A stretch of DNA of 64,000 nucleotides from Sarcocystis neurona. Lineage: Eukaryota; Apicomplexa; Conoidasida; Eucoccidiorida; Sarcocystidae. The DNA lies in contig KL647293.1 in the NCBI GenBank assembly GCA_000727475.1, positions 1,376,588 to 1,440,587 of the forward strand, in the 5' to 3' direction. The notes beneath the pieces are model-generated. The model did not search any database. It was not told the DNA's origin and was given only the letters and a program-made list of their open reading frames with translations. Position numbers and translations under genes: made by a program. Position 1 is the first letter of the stretch. Every line of letters begins with the position of its first letter. This document shows positions 38,401 through 53,400 of this stretch, piece by piece.

Positions 38401-41400
38401 ACCGCCCAGGTAATGCGTCACGCTTCTTCTTCTCCGGACCCCAAAATTGAGTCCCCACACAAATATATATATTTATACTTCTCAATAGAAATAAACTTGT
38501 GCATGTGCATGCATATTTTTCGGTCGACATCTCTGTTCACAAACCACCGTAAAGAGCTGTGTATAGATGCCGGCGTGAACATCTATATATATATATCTAC
38601 ATATATGTGTATATGTTTGTACGTTTGCGTGTTGCGTCCCATGTCTGCATCTATATGTCGTGCTGCATACAAATGTATATATATACGTAGCTGCTCGTAT
38701 CTGTGAGGTGCGTCTGCATCTACACTCTACCTATATGCATGTGCGTCTCTCCCTGTATATCTACCTATACATATATATGCATACGTGTCGATAAATGTGT
38801 ATGTGTATGTTTGTGTATATGCCGTATGTCTGTGTCTACGTATGTCACGCATGCTACAGGCGTGCATGCATTTCTCTCACTCATTCTCTCCACACACATA
38901 TATCTGTGTATATCTCCATGTTTGTCTAGATATACGCCATGTCATATGTAGTTGTATTTGTGCCATACAACTGTATTGACGTATCATCCTTTAAACATGC
39001 GTATATGTGTTTCGCTTCCTCCGTGTCTCTCTACGTACGTATTTCTGTATCTGTGTAGATCTTTGTAGCTGTGTCTCAAATTTCCGTAGCTGCCTGCGTG
39101 TCACGCTATATATGCATGCTACTATGCCTATCTATATATATGCATACGTTTGTATATCTGTGCCCTATTTTTGTATCCGCGTGTCACCATATATATACGT
39201 GTGTGTGTATGTAAATGTATGTTTGTATACATGCTTTGTATCGGTGTGTACACATCACGCTATATACATGCATATACATATATATATGTATATATGTATA
39301 TCTGTGTATATATTTGTGTCTGTGCCCTACGTCTTTATACGCACGTATCACGCTTTAAACATATACATATATATGTAAATCGATGTCTATGTTTGTATGT
39401 GTGCCTCATGTCTCTGTGCACATATCACGCCATATACGTGCATGTGTGTGTCTCTCTCTTTTTTCCTGTATATGTATACGTATGCTCGGGTGTGTGGACC
39501 TTGATAATATGTATATATCTGCTTGTACAGGAGGCAGATGGTGTACGTATGTATGCGTAGAGAGCGCGGCCGTCGACCGGGCTGTACGTCTTGTATGTAG
39601 ATGGCGTGAACGTCTTCTCTACGTTTTCCACGTGTCAGAGAAATGCCGTAGTTTTTACGCCAACAGAAAATCGTCTATCTATCGGGGGATTTGCAGCTTT
39701 CCTGTCTGGGTAGTCTGGGAGTATTGCACATATATATATGTACAGCGCGAACAGCAGTCTCTGTGTCTCTCCTTAGCTGCAGTGCTTCTGTATATGTATG
39801 TGGATATAGTCTGTGGCTCTCTTTCTCGTGTACATATATAGACACACACGCAGAATAGCAGTCTCCGGGGCTCTCCTTAGCCGCACATTTTTGGTATATC
39901 TATGTGGGAGAGTTACGTGTCTCTTTCGCCTTAAATGTCTACGTACGTGATACGGATCTGTCTCCATACAAGTGTACATACATATATATAGAGAGAGAAT
40001 AAATATACACATACGTATATATCTATTCTCCTGGTGTGTGTGTGTGTGTATTTTCGTCGATTCTTCTGTCCCTATTGTAGCCGTAGTGTCGTACGGAATT
40101 CAGTGTTTGCGTATGTGTAACAGGAGCCTGTTTCTGGCTTTGACTGCAATGTTTATATGTATGTGACAGCGCCTAGAGTGTGTCTGCCGTTCCTTGCACT
40201 TCTTCTGCGTGTATAAAAGGCATGTATTTCTCTCATTAACTGCAGTGTTGATGTCTATGTGTAAAAGTCGTCTTCCTTTGGTTCAGAGATGTGCTGAGAG
40301 GGTTCTGTATATCTGCATGCTGTCGCTACGGTCGCTATTTATTCATTCTTGGTGCCGTGTTGTGTGTGAATGGGCATGCAATTAGACCAGCCCCAGGTGT
40401 TGGTGACGCTGCCGGGACTCTCCACGCGAAGCATTAGTTTCTCCGGCTGCTTGCTGCTGTTGCTGCTGCCTCTTCGTCTGCGCCGCTGCTGCCGCTGCTG
40501 ACTCTTTTTGCAGCCTCTTCACAGGGCGGTGCTGCTTGTCCTCAGCGGTGCTGCTGCCGCTTCTTTTTCTGCAGTCGCTGCTGCACCAGCTTGGGCTGCT
40601 CTCGCTGCCTCTTGCCTCCCACCTGTTTCAGGTCTTCTTGTTGCAGCTGCTCCTGTGCGCTGCTGTTGCGCCTGCTGCTGCTGGGGCTTCTGTTGCTGCC
40701 GGCGTCGCTACTGCACCGGCTGACGCTCTGCAACGACAGCAGAGCGACTGTTGCTTTTCCTGCTTCTGGGATGGCTCTCCCGGTGTACGGGCTCTGTTGC
40801 GCTCTCGGCAGTGCTGCTGCTGCTCTCACTGCTGCTGCTGCTGGCGCTGCTGCTGCTGCTGGCGCTGCTGCTGCTGCTGGCGCTGTCGGCAGGGCTGGTG
40901 CTGCTCTCTTGTTGCAGCTGTGGCTGCTGGGGTTGTTTTTTTGAGCTGCTGCGGCTGTGTTGGTGCTGTTGCTCGCGCTGATGTGTTGCTCTCACTGCCT
41001 TCGCGTTGCTGCGGTTGTTGCTGTCGCTTGTCTCACGCGGTGTGTGTTTCGTCCCCCACGCCATGGGGCCGGCTGATGCAACTCCTGCGGCTCATCCACA
41101 CTTTTCCTTCTGTTGCTCATGTAAGACTTCTTTTTCACGCCGTTGTTACTGCGCATCCCCTGCGGCGCTGCTCCGACCGCGTGACCTGCTTCTCCTGTTT
41201 TTCTTCTTGTGTGTATACCACCTGTCTTGCCGTTGCTGCCGCGGCGTCTCTGGCCTGGAACCCACGTCGGCGTGACGGGGTGTCCACACCTTTCATGGAA
41301 GGCGCATGCAGACGTTCTACTACGTCTCTGCCTCGGGGCTTCCGCCGGGTCCCGCGGGTGTCGACGGCTGCTGCTGAATTTCACCGGGTTGCTCTTCTCG

Positions 41401-44400
41401 CTGCATTCCTCTTCTTCTCCTTCTTCTGCTCTGCGTCCTCCTCGTCGTCGTGCTCAGAGACGACAACAGCAGGAGAATCACCGGTCATTTGTCCTGTAGC
41501 TGGCTCTTTTCTTCCCACCTCTTCCTATCAGGCTCTCCTCGGTGCTTTCTCTCTGTCTCTTCTGCTCGACGCTTGGTGGTGGCCCTGTGCGAATTTCTCT
41601 TGCGTTTCTTCAGAGGGAAGTGTGACGTCTTCCGCCTACCGGTGTGGACGCCTTCTACGTGGCAGTGCTTTTACGTGCCTGCGTTCCGTCGATATTCCAC
41701 CGGTCCCGTGAGGAGGTTGACGTTTTCTGGCTCAAGCGAAGTCTCTTCTTTCATCGCCCTTTTTCTCCGCGTCGCTGCTTTATTTGTTCTTAGGAAGTGG
41801 ACTTCTGCTCCACGAAGGCGCCTCGTCGGGTTGCCGCGGCGCTGCACGCTGCGCAGTCCTCCGGCGCTCTCTATCTGTCTCGCTTGCTGTTTCGCGCTTT
41901 CCGCGTTTCTCTTTTTTCTTCTTCTCTCTGTGTTGTGCTTCGGTTACGACGGCACAAGGACTTCGTGTGTTGTGCTCGTCACTTGCCCTTTTCGCCGCCT
42001 CTGTGTGTACAACCTTTCTTTTCTCTCCTTCGGTATGGTGGTGTTGACGCGCACAGACGCTGCGGAACAAAAAATTCGGGAAGTGCAGCGACTTCGTTTG
42101 GGCGGCAGACGGTCGCTACGCCATTCGTGAAGACACCGGCCGAGTCCGCGTCTTCACCCAGTTTGAAGAAACGTTCAACTTTTCGCCTCCCTACCAGGCG
42201 GACGCCCTCTACGGCGGCCACCTTCTTGCCCTCAAGGCAGCCGATGATTCGTTTCTCTGCTTCTACGACTGGGAGTCCTGCAGGTGGGGCCGACCCGCGC
42301 CGCTGCGCGGTTTCGCCGGAGAAGGAGGAGGGGAGAGACAGCAGCAGCAGCAGTAGCCACCTCGGCATACCCCACACGGCCCCCAGAACGGCGGGCGCAG
42401 CCGGCGGCGCGCCAGCAGGGGGTGCACTGCAGCAGGAACACCAGCAGCTGAGGAGAAGAGACACAGGCCACGCAGGGGGCAACGAGGTTTGCAGAAGGCG
42501 TGGAACACCTTGCAGGACATAGGACACGCAATGTCTGGGTCGCAGCACGTGAAAAAGCACCAGGAGCAGCAACAGCGCTGCGGGCTTAGAAGACACCGCA
42601 CGTGCTGCGGAGTGCCTGCTGCGTCTTCGTCGCTCTTTTTACTCTTGACCGATCTATATTCTCCGCGGAGACGAGTGCAGCTGTAACAGAAGCAGCAGCT
42701 GCTGTATCAGCAGCCGTTGTAACAGCAGCAGCAGCAGGGAGAGAATGGGTAGCGGTGGTATGGGTTGCTCGTGTTGCTGCTGTTTCTGCTGTTCGTTCTG
42801 CGTGTCGGCACTGCTGCATGGCGTCGTCGTGTTTTCCTCGCTTCTCTTTCTGCTGTGCGCTTGCATGGGGAGGGGCGGCTGCCTCGTCCTTTGTTTGTCT
42901 CCCTGCGTTCTGTTCCCCTACTTGTATTCTCCCGTATATTTGTCTTGCTTTCTCCTCCGCTTCGCTTCAGGCTGGTGCGACGGGTCGACGTCGTCGGAGT
43001 GCAGCAGGTGCTGTGGAGTGCCAGCGGCTTCTTCGTCGCTCTTTTCACTCTTGACCGAATATATATTCTGCAGCACGACAAGTACGCCGTGATGGCGGCG
43101 CAGGCTGGGCAGGCGCGCGAGGAAGAGGCGGGCATAGAAATTGCCTTCGAACTCGCTGACCAGGTAAGGAAGTCGTCTTCTCGTTCTCTGCTGCGATGCA
43201 GCGCGAATCGCCAGCCGTCATCTCACAGGCCGTCTCACATATGCTGCTGTTTCTCTCTCTGTCTTTCGGCGGGCTTGTCTAGGGGTGAATGCTTCTTCCT
43301 TGGGCCTCACGCACACATATGTATACAGAGCGATGTGTATGTGTACACGGATACCTACACGTGTACACATGTATGCGTTTGTGCGTATGTAGATGTAAAT
43401 GCATGCGTATCTTGCACCAGGAGATAGCGATGTGAACCAGTACACATATACGAGTATATAGATATATGTGCGTTTCACAGGCAGACGCGTGGACCCGGCG
43501 CATCTAATACGCGTCTTTATATTTCAGGTACATCCTTGTCTATCTACATGTATATATATATGTATATATGGACTTGCTGCACGTGCAGCTGTCTTTCTCT
43601 GTATAATATATATATATATGCATATGGTCATCTGCCGCACGTGTCGCTTTCTCTCTATCTCTCTCATACATATAAATATATATGTATATATATGTATCTA
43701 CGTGACGTGCTGCGCGTGTAGCGGTACGTCGCAGATATACGTGTGTACATATATGGATTTTTAGCGAGGAAAACGATGTTTAATTTGCTGATGTGGGGAA
43801 GGGGCAGGAAGGGTGCGAAGGGGCGGCGGAAAGGTCGGTACCACAGATAGCCACATAGCTGCAGAAGTTCTGCTGCTCTCCCTTCCACGCGTAGGTGATG
43901 TGACGGCATCAGGTCGTAGGGCGCTCTCCGCGGCAGGTCTGCCGAGTGCCAGCGCCGCTGTCTCCCGCCGTTGCTCGAGCTGCTGCTGCTGTGTCTGCAT
44001 TTCTCTTTTCTGCGCTGCTGCTGCGCTGCTGCTTCTGTAGTAGTAGTAGTAGAAGGAGGAGTCTGCACGTCTCTTGCCGCAGCTGCCAGAGTGTGCGCGG
44101 CTGCCGCCGCTGTCGGAGAATGAACTGCTGGTGCGCTGCGACTGCTGCAGTGCGATTGCTGCGCTGCTGCAGGCGCTCTGCTGTACTTCAAGAGATACGT
44201 AAAGCAACAGGAAGCAACAAAGGCAACACCAAACAGCAAAGGCAGGAGCAAGGAGCACAGCCAGCAGCAAGCAGCAAAGCCAGCAGCGACCAGCCAGCCA
44301 AGGCAACCGCAAGCAGCGAACGCAGCAGCAAGCAGCCAAGGCCGCACAGCAGTGGCGTGCTGCTGCGTACAACTTTCTTTTTGGTGCTTGCGTATGTTGA

Positions 44401-47400
44401 GTCTGCTGCTGCTGTTGCTGCTGGGCAACGTCTGTGGCTGCACGTGGCCGTATCTGTGTGTATTTGTGTCTCTTTCGCTGTCTCTCCGCGGCGTGTGGGT
44501 GTCCCATCTCCTCCCACTTCACCACGGCGTCTGCGTGTGCCTCTGATGTGGGGAGCAGATACCGGAAGCGGCGGGCAGCGGCATTTGGGCAAGCGAGTGT
44601 CTGGTATACAGCAGCGGGCAGAGCGGGCGCATCAAGTGCTGGTGCGCCGGGCATGTGGAGGTGCTGCTCTACGGAGCAACAGCAGCAGGCAGCAGCAGAG
44701 CAGCAATCTCAAGCTCCATCCTTGGCTACGTCCCTGAGCAGGGGAAGGTGTATATGATTGACCGAGATCTCTCGCTGAGCGCTTTTTCGCTCAATGCTTC
44801 TTACCTCGACTACAAGGTGAGTGCAGCAGGTAGCGCCGACGGGACAGCAGCGCGAAAGGAGTGGAGGAAAAAAGACAGAAATGGAGAGTAGAGAGGGCAA
44901 AGCGTGAAGAAGGGATGCCGTGGCAGCGACACCGCCGGGTTCCACCCGGGGGTCCCGTTGCTGCTGTGAAGGAAAACACGCATGTCAGAGCTGTTGTGCT
45001 CCTGTGCACCTGCTGCTGCTACTCCTGCTCTTCGTGCACAGGCTTCATGTGTGGGAACGTGCGAGAAAAACTGGTGGCTGCTGCTGCTGCTGGACGGCGT
45101 TGTCCTTTTTCTTTGACGAGAGGCACATGGAACTGCTCCTGCTGCTACGCGCGACACGTTCTTTTGGCGTCTCTGCAGACGCGCTTGCTGCTGCCACTGC
45201 AAAAGATCAGACTGCCCACATACAGCTGCTGCTGCTTGCTCCACCTCACAAACGTTGCTGCTGGTGCATTGTGGCCGCCTTGTCCACGCACGCGTCGCTG
45301 CTGCTGCCGCTGGTGCTGATGCTGCTGCTGCTGCCGCAGCTGCTGCCACTACCGCAGAGTCTGCTACTGCTGCTGCTGTTCCTTCTAGTGCTGCTGTTGC
45401 GACTGCTGCTGCTGCTGGGGTTGCCGCAGCAGCTCCACCAGCAGGACCTGTCAGGCGGCGCCACCGTCGCTGCGGCGCTGCCCGTTCCCACGTTGCGTCA
45501 TGACGCAGAGGCGGCAGCAGCAGCTGCTGCTGAGTCGAGCCGCCACAAGCGTCTCAGCAGCGTCGCGTGCAGAGGTTCGGCTGACACTTCCGCAGCCTGA
45601 TTTGCTTCTTGCCGCTGCTGGGAGGGAGAGTTTTCGAATTCGAGATGCTGCTGCGGCTGCTGCCTGCCGTGATGCGGGGAGGGGACGGGAGTCTCGGGGT
45701 CGATGCTGCCGCCACAACTCACTTCTCTTAGTTCCGCTGCTGGTGGCGCCTGCTGCTGACTTGTTCTTCATGAGACTGGCTGCTGCTGCCCCGCGTGCTG
45801 CTTCTGCTTGCTGCAGCGCAGCTTTCAGGGAGTTGTCGGCCTTGCCTCTGCTGCTTCTTTTTCTCTGCGTGCCCCCTGCTGCGCCCACACACCGTCGCTG
45901 TCGCTCCTCCTGCTGCAGTTTCTCCTGCTTCTGCGCAGCAGACTCCTTCTGTCCGGAGTGACGGTGCTCTCTGGCATCTGCTGCTGTTGCGCCTGCTGGT
46001 GTGGCCGTTGCTGCTGCTGCTGCTTCTTCTTGCTTTTTAGGTGGCCATCGCGAGGAAAGATCTGGAGGCTGCTGCGTTGCTGCTTCCTCGAGTTCCTGAG
46101 GACCTTCACGACCGTCTAGCCCGCTTTCTTCTCTTCAAAGGGTGGGTCCCTTTTCTTCTGTGTCTACTTTTTCTCTCTGTGTCTCTCCGTCTCCCCTTCG
46201 CCGGTCGTCTCCCTGATCTCTGACGACTTCCCGCGCGTCTCGTCTCCTCTCCGCGTCTCTCCTCCGTTCTCTGCTGCTCGTCTCTCCCGTTTTCTCCGTC
46301 TCTTCCCTTCCCCTTTCTTCCGTCCTCTCCTCCTACAAATCGAACGTGTACACATACATACATACATGCATACATACATATATATATATACATACATCTA
46401 TCTATCTATGTACATTTGTACGTAGCTACAGAGTAGTCGGTGTGGCTCTTGATCGACGCATACCTCCCAGGAGTTCCTCGTTTCTGTCACGCGTCTTCCG
46501 TCTTCCTCAAAACGGCTGTTCCCTTCATTCGTTTCTTCTTCACTTTTCTTCTTCGATTTCTCCTTCTTTTCTTCTTCTTCTTCTTTTTCACTTTCCGTCT
46601 TTCTTTCTTGGTTCCCTTCTTTTCTTGTTGTTGGTTCTTTTTGGTCTTCTTCTGCTCCTCATCCTGCTGCTGCTTCTTCGTAATGAGGTGGTCACTCGTT
46701 TCTGCGCGGAGTCGCGTCCGTCCCAACTGAGCCTCAGCCGCGTTTCTCCCGTGGACTGCCCTGTGCGAAGGCGAGTGCATGACCAGCAGCAACGGACTTT
46801 TTTCTTCAAAAGAGGAATGTCTGCACTGCTTGACCGACCCACCGGGTCCACAGGAGACGCGAGAGATCGCTAGCAGTAGAGCGCAACAACGTCTCCACCT
46901 TTCCCTCTATGAGAAGGCGATTTGTCTGATGTAAAAAATGCACTTCCCTGCCGCATCTTACCAAAGAAGTCTCTTCACGTATATATATTGGTGTATGTGT
47001 GTGTTTGTATGTATATGGGCGTTTGTAATATATACATATATATATATGTATATGTTATGTATATATGTACGCATATATATATATATATATGTGAGAGCCC
47101 GTAGATAATATGTCTGTATGTGCACGTTTGTGTGTATCTATGTGGATATATATATATATATACGTGTGTGTGGCTATATGCGTATACATATATATATATA
47201 TATATATGGGTGCCTTTGTATAATGTGTGTGTGTATGTATACGTCTTTGTGTGTGCGTGTGTATATATATCTATATATATATATGGAATGAAAGGAAGAG
47301 TGAGCGCCGCATGCAGGCGATAGGGGGGGTCTTCATCGTCGTTGTTGCTGGTGACTTTCATCCATATTGTAGTAGATGAAAGTCTGACGATTTTTTTTCG

Positions 47401-50400
47401 TTTTGTTGACTAGAATTCTTCCTTTCTTTTGTTGTGGTGGAATGTCGCTGCTGCTTGCAGAATGAAAGAGGGGGCCCTACGACTTGCGAAGGATGAACAG
47501 CTCCGCTTCGAGATTGCCCTTTCTCTCGGCCACCTGCAGTTGGTCAGTCCTCTCTTCTTCTTCGCTTCCTTTCTTTCAGGATCTTCTTCATCCTTTTCTT
47601 TGTCTGTCCCGTATCGTTCTTCCTTTCCATCTCTTCCTCTTCATCTTCTTCCTGTTCCTATTCTTTCTCCTTTTCTACTTCGTCTTCGTCTTCTGCGCCT
47701 GCAGCACAGACAGCAACAAGTGCCACGGGGTCCTCACCGGAAGATGAGGTGCATGCGCAGAGCGTCTGCCAACAAGCGACGACAGCAGCAAGAGCAGCAG
47801 CAACAGCAGCGAGAGCAGCAGCGCCAACAGCAACAGCAGCGTCAACAGCAACAGCAGCAGTGGCCACGAAGCCTGGTTTTCAGCAGCAACGACTGCAAAC
47901 CTGCATCACACATCTCACCGACACTTGATCTACGTGCTTCTTGTAGCCGCACATATGTATACATATATGTAAATATATATATATATGAAAACCCATACTT
48001 AGCAGCGGCCGCAGTACATGGGACTGCTGCGTTTGAATTCTTTCTTCCAGAGCAAGCGCCTGTGTGCGACGGATTTGCGAAGCTATTGCAGTCGCAGAAG
48101 TCGTGTGATGCATATACAGACATATATATGTGTATGCACATATATATATATATATATATGTAATCCTTGCTCCAAGTGTGTGCCATTGTCTTTGATTGCA
48201 CGTAGAGACGGGGTCAGCGGAAGTACATGTAACAGTATCCCTCCGCAGTAGCAACAGAGAATGGCTCTGCTTGCCTCGAGCAGCGGGACCGTACCCTCTC
48301 CGCAGGAGCAGCAGCGGCAGCAGGAATAGCGGCAGTAGGAATATCTGTAGCAGGAGCAGGCGTAACAGCCGCAGCCGTACCAGCTGCAGGAGCAACATCA
48401 GTAGTAGTGGCAGCAGCAGTAACAGCAGCCGTAGCAGCAGCAGCAGGACGCGAAGCACAGCAGTAGAAAGGACAGCCGCAGAAGTCAGAAGGTCAGTGGC
48501 ATTCGCAGCAGCAGTCACAGGAGCAGCCGTTAGGGTCACAGCAGGAACAGCAGCAGCATTAGCAGCAGTAAGAGAAAGAGGAGAAGCAGCCACAGCGACA
48601 ACAGTAGCAGCAATAGCGGCAGCAGCAGCAAGTCCTTCGATGCCTTTCCGTCAGGAGGTGACAGGGGCCTGCTGCTGCGGGGCCTGGGAAGCCGACAGCA
48701 CGCCACTTCACCGCCCGTTATTCTTGCAGAAGTCCACAGCGTGTCTCTTAACATTTCTTCTTCCTGGCCAAGTGTCACTTCTGCGTTTTTTCTGCGAAAG
48801 GCTGCTGCTGCTGCTGTTTCTGCGTAACTCTGCTCGCCGCGGGCCTCTCCTGCTGCTGTTCCTTTGGTGCCTCCTTTCCCGCTGCCACTACTGGTGCTGC
48901 CGGGGTTGTTGCTACTGCTCCTGCTGCTGCTCCTCGGGTGCCTCCTTCCCTGCTGCCACTGCTGCGGCTCCCGCGGTCGCCGCTGCTGCCCCTGCTGTTG
49001 CTGCTGCCTCTTCTTCTGGTGCATCTGCATTTGCTGTCGCTTCTCCGCTGGAGCTGCTGTCGCTGCTGCTGTTGTTGCTGCTGCTGCTCGCGCGTTGAGG
49101 AGTCATGGCGTCCTGCTGTCCCTGTTGCTGCGACTGGCGCGTGCAGTGCGCCGAAATTACACGGCTGAGCAGCAAAACTGCTGCCGAGCCTGCTGCTGCA
49201 GCCATGCGCTGGAAGCTCCTTGGGGACGTGGCCCTGGAAGCTGGGAAATTTACTCTCGCTGCCTCTTGCTTCAAGGTATTTCGTCCCTCTCTCTCTGTAT
49301 ACGAAACCATATATATATTTATAATACTTTCACATGTATATATGTATAGATATATGTATATGTGTGCATATATGTGCACGTATCTGCTGCAGCAACGCGG
49401 TGCGAGGCTACGTAGAGACGTGACTTTCAAAGCTGGGCAGTTCACTTTCGCTGCCTCTGGCTTCAAAGTTTTTGCTTCCCCTCCGTCTGTCTTTGCATAT
49501 CCACAAGCACACATATACATATATATACGTGTGTATTACACATATCTATGTACATGTCTATCTATCTGTCTTATATACATAAATTTATGTATCTACGTTG
49601 TGACGCATGCATTTAGTCGGTGTGTTTGTATATGCTGCGTTCGCTTAGATGCCTCCCTGAGTGTGGAGAACTATTCGTAGACGTAGGCAACTTCATTTTA
49701 TATATCTGCGTATCGTCCTAATATATGTGGACACCGCTCTTCTTATTGCGTACGTGTATCTCACTTCATATATAGATGTCTTCCTAATATATATGGACAC
49801 CGCGTTTCTTCTTGCATGTGCATATCTCACTCCATTCATATCTGTATATATATACACATGTGTATCTGTTTTTAATACGTGTGTATACAGCTCTTTTTCC
49901 TGCATGTGTATATCTCATATATATATATATATATCTTCCTGGTACATGTGTATACCCCTGTCCTTCTTACGTGTGTGTATCTCACTCTACTGATATATAT
50001 ATATATGCATATTCGTAACTGTATATCTAGTACACATGTATACCGGTTCCCTTTTTGCGTGTGTATCTTTACTAGATTGATATATATATATCTCCGTATG
50101 CCGCCCTCACTGTATCGTATGTAGATATCTCTCTAACGAAAGTGTGTATGTATGTATATATATGTATGCATATCACAATAATCGCTCTGTGTACCGCGGT
50201 TTGTAGATCGTATCTATATTTCTCTCTACAAGATACATGCTTTTTTGTTTTTATAGGCGTGTACGACAGATTGCCGCACCACACGTACAAGAGGTATATA
50301 TTTCTCTGTTTCTACCTATATATATATGTGTATATCGATCTCTGTACGCAGCGACGTGCATGCGTGTGTGTACGTGTATGAGTGTGTTACATCTGTGGGT

Positions 50401-53400
50401 CGCTATGTATGTACGCGTATATGTGCGTAAATATATACGCGTGGGTAGACTTTTGGTGCGTGCATGGACGCTCATGCGTATGATGGGAGAGCGAGACAAC
50501 CGTGGGAATTCTCCTGTGCGATAAACACCGGGCAAGTCACGTGTACGTGTATTCCTTCTCGTGGGTATATATATATATAGATATATTTGTACATGTCAGA
50601 GAGAGAGAAGGATAGACTGCTGTGCTACGCGTCTCTGAGGTGTGGTCCTGCTGCGCGCAGTTGTGCGTGTCGTTTGCTGCCGCGGTGGCTGCCGCTGCTC
50701 ATCACCTGCGTCTTGCGACCCTGCAGTTCACTGTTGCAGGGGGTTACAGCGGTGCATCTGCTGCTGTCTTGTCGCTGCCCCTGGTGCTGGGCGGTTGGCC
50801 GCGTAGACACTGCAGCGGCCCCTTCCGCTTAGATCGGGCTTCGCTGCTGCTGCTGGGCTGCTGCTGCTGGGCTGCTGCTGCTGCCGTCGCGCTTGCGCTG
50901 CTGCTGCTCATGTTGCTGCCGCGCGTGTGCCGCAGCTCATGCTTCTCCGGCCTCGCGCTCCTGATGCTCCCTCTCCGCGTCCTCCTCCTTCGGTACTCTG
51001 CTGCTGTGCAGTGTACGGGGTGCCCGTCAAGGCTGCTGCTTCTTGTGTTGGTGCTCCTCCTCCTCCTCCTCTGTGCGCGGTACTGTTCTCGCTGCTGCTG
51101 CTGCTCGTTTGTAAGTCGCTGCCGCGGCGTGGGCGACTCTTCTTCTCCGCAGGTGATTCGGCGTGGCGACTGCTCTCAGGCATCGACTTGCCGGGGCATC
51201 TCCTGCCTGTGCTGTTGCTGCTGGTATGTGTGCTGTTGGTGTGAACTGCTGCTGCTGGTATTGTGGTGCTTCTGCTGCTCTTATACGTCATCGGTGCTGC
51301 TGACGCTGCTGCTGCCCTAAACCGTTTTTTGCGTGCTGCTCTCACTTCTGCTGCTGCGCCGCTGCTGCTCTGGTGCAACTTCTTTGCGGCTTCTGTTGGC
51401 GCCTGCGTTGTCACTGCTACTGGTGTTGCAGGAGTGCGCGGATTTACACTCCCTGCTGCTGCTCTACAGCGCATCGGGAGATGAGAAGCAGCTCCTTGCT
51501 GTTGCTGCAGCAGCAGCAGCTGCGCAGAACTACAACGTGGCCTTTCTTGCGTATGCCCTCACCCACCGCATCGACAACTGCGTAGACGTACGTCTCCCCC
51601 CTACGCACCTTCTCTGCAGATCAACCCATATATATATATACACCCGTGTGAGTACATATCTGTCTGTGTATCTATGTATAATATATATACGTATATGTGC
51701 ACGCACATGTATACATGTATAGAAAGACGATATACCCGTCTGAGTACGTATATGTGTGCGTATATGTATGTATAATATATCTAATAATATATATATATAT
51801 ATATAAATATATGTGCGCATATATAGATGCATGTACACACACATGTATATATGTATACAAAGACGTATGTATCTAAACAATCTGACTTCGTATGAGTCCG
51901 TACGAAGTCACGCACACGGAGAAAACTAAGGGAGAAGAAACACGTCCACATTTGATACGAATATATACCTGGAGAAGGAGACTTTGTACCGGCCACTTCA
52001 GTAGATATCTACAGGAAAAGACACATGTATACACAAGCAGCGAAGTAGACATCGAGAAAGAAGTATATACACACACAGAGAGATCCACACCATTCATGCA
52101 TACATCCACGCAGATAGAGATATATACAAATGTGTGTATATATATATATACACACCAGACACATATACATATACATTTGTACATGTCTATATACGTGAGG
52201 AGATCCATATGATTCATGCATAGATTCATGCAGATAGAAATGTATACACCTATTTATGTATATACTACAGACATGTACACGTATATTTGTATGTGTATAC
52301 AAAGATATCGACACGTCTGTGTAGTTGCTGCTGCTGGGGTCACTCACATCCGAAGCAGCAGGAGGGCTACTTTGCCTTCTCGAGACGCTGGTCTCTCTCG
52401 CAGAGAGGGGCTGTTTCGACGGCCGTGTCCCAAGGCAGCAACAGCAGCAGCTGCAAAAAATCGATATGATCCGTTTTGTACACGTTTTCGTATATATGTG
52501 GAGTCTCCTTCACTGATCTCCTTCGGTACGCAGGAGGACCACTTCCCTGTCTCCGTGCGGCCTTCCCCTGTCTCCCTGCGGCCTTCCCCTGTCTCCCTGC
52601 GGCCTTCCCCTGTCTCCGTGCGGCAGCATTCCCCTGTCTCCGGGGCGTCCCTGCGTCTCTGTGCTGTCCCCCTATCTACGTGATATTCCGCTGTCTCAGT
52701 GACGCTGTCCCCTGGCCTTCCCCGTCTCCGTGTGACTTTGCCCTGTCTCCGTGCTGTTCGCGTGTCTGCGATGTCCCCGGGTCTGTCTCCGTGTGACCAC
52801 GCGGCGTCTCCGTGGCACGCGTGAGTCTCGCGCGCCTTCATTTTGGCAGTCGGTGGCAGCCACGAGACACCGCTCGGAAGCAGAGACGCAGAAAATCGCT
52901 CATCGCAGATGCACGCGTGCGTCTTTGTCTCCGTCTCTGTGGCTCGGCACCGGTGCGTAGGAAGACGGAGGGTGCAGGCGGAGCGGCGCGCGCGCGCCGG
53001 GATGGAGTGGACCGTCACGTGCTGCTGCTGCTGTTGCTGCTGTTGCCGTGGGCGTGCGTGTGGCAGGTGCTGTGCGCTGCAGGAAGATTTCCCGAAGCAG
53101 CCTTCTTCGCCCGCAGCTACGCGCCGAGTCGCATGAGTTCCTGCGTGCAGCTGTGGAGGAGGTCTCTCTCTGCCTCGTCAGCAGCACGCCCTGCTGCTCT
53201 TCTCTCCGCAGCAGCGGCAGTAAGCAGACACACGCGGCAGCCTCGTACGTCGCCGGCCCTGCTGCTGCGCTGACAGCCCCCACAAAGAAGAAACACAGGA
53301 CTTGCATATGCATGTGGAGACGCAGAAGCAAGGCGCCGGAAAGCTCCGCCTGTTCCTGCGTGTTACTGTGTTGCACCTGCCTAAATATATGTCTGTGTGG

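Noticed and set aside
40536..41711. 391-codon plus-strand open frame
   Set aside because: Translation of CTG and CTT repeats in intron 8; no domain, no family match, two further frames are also open over the same DNA.
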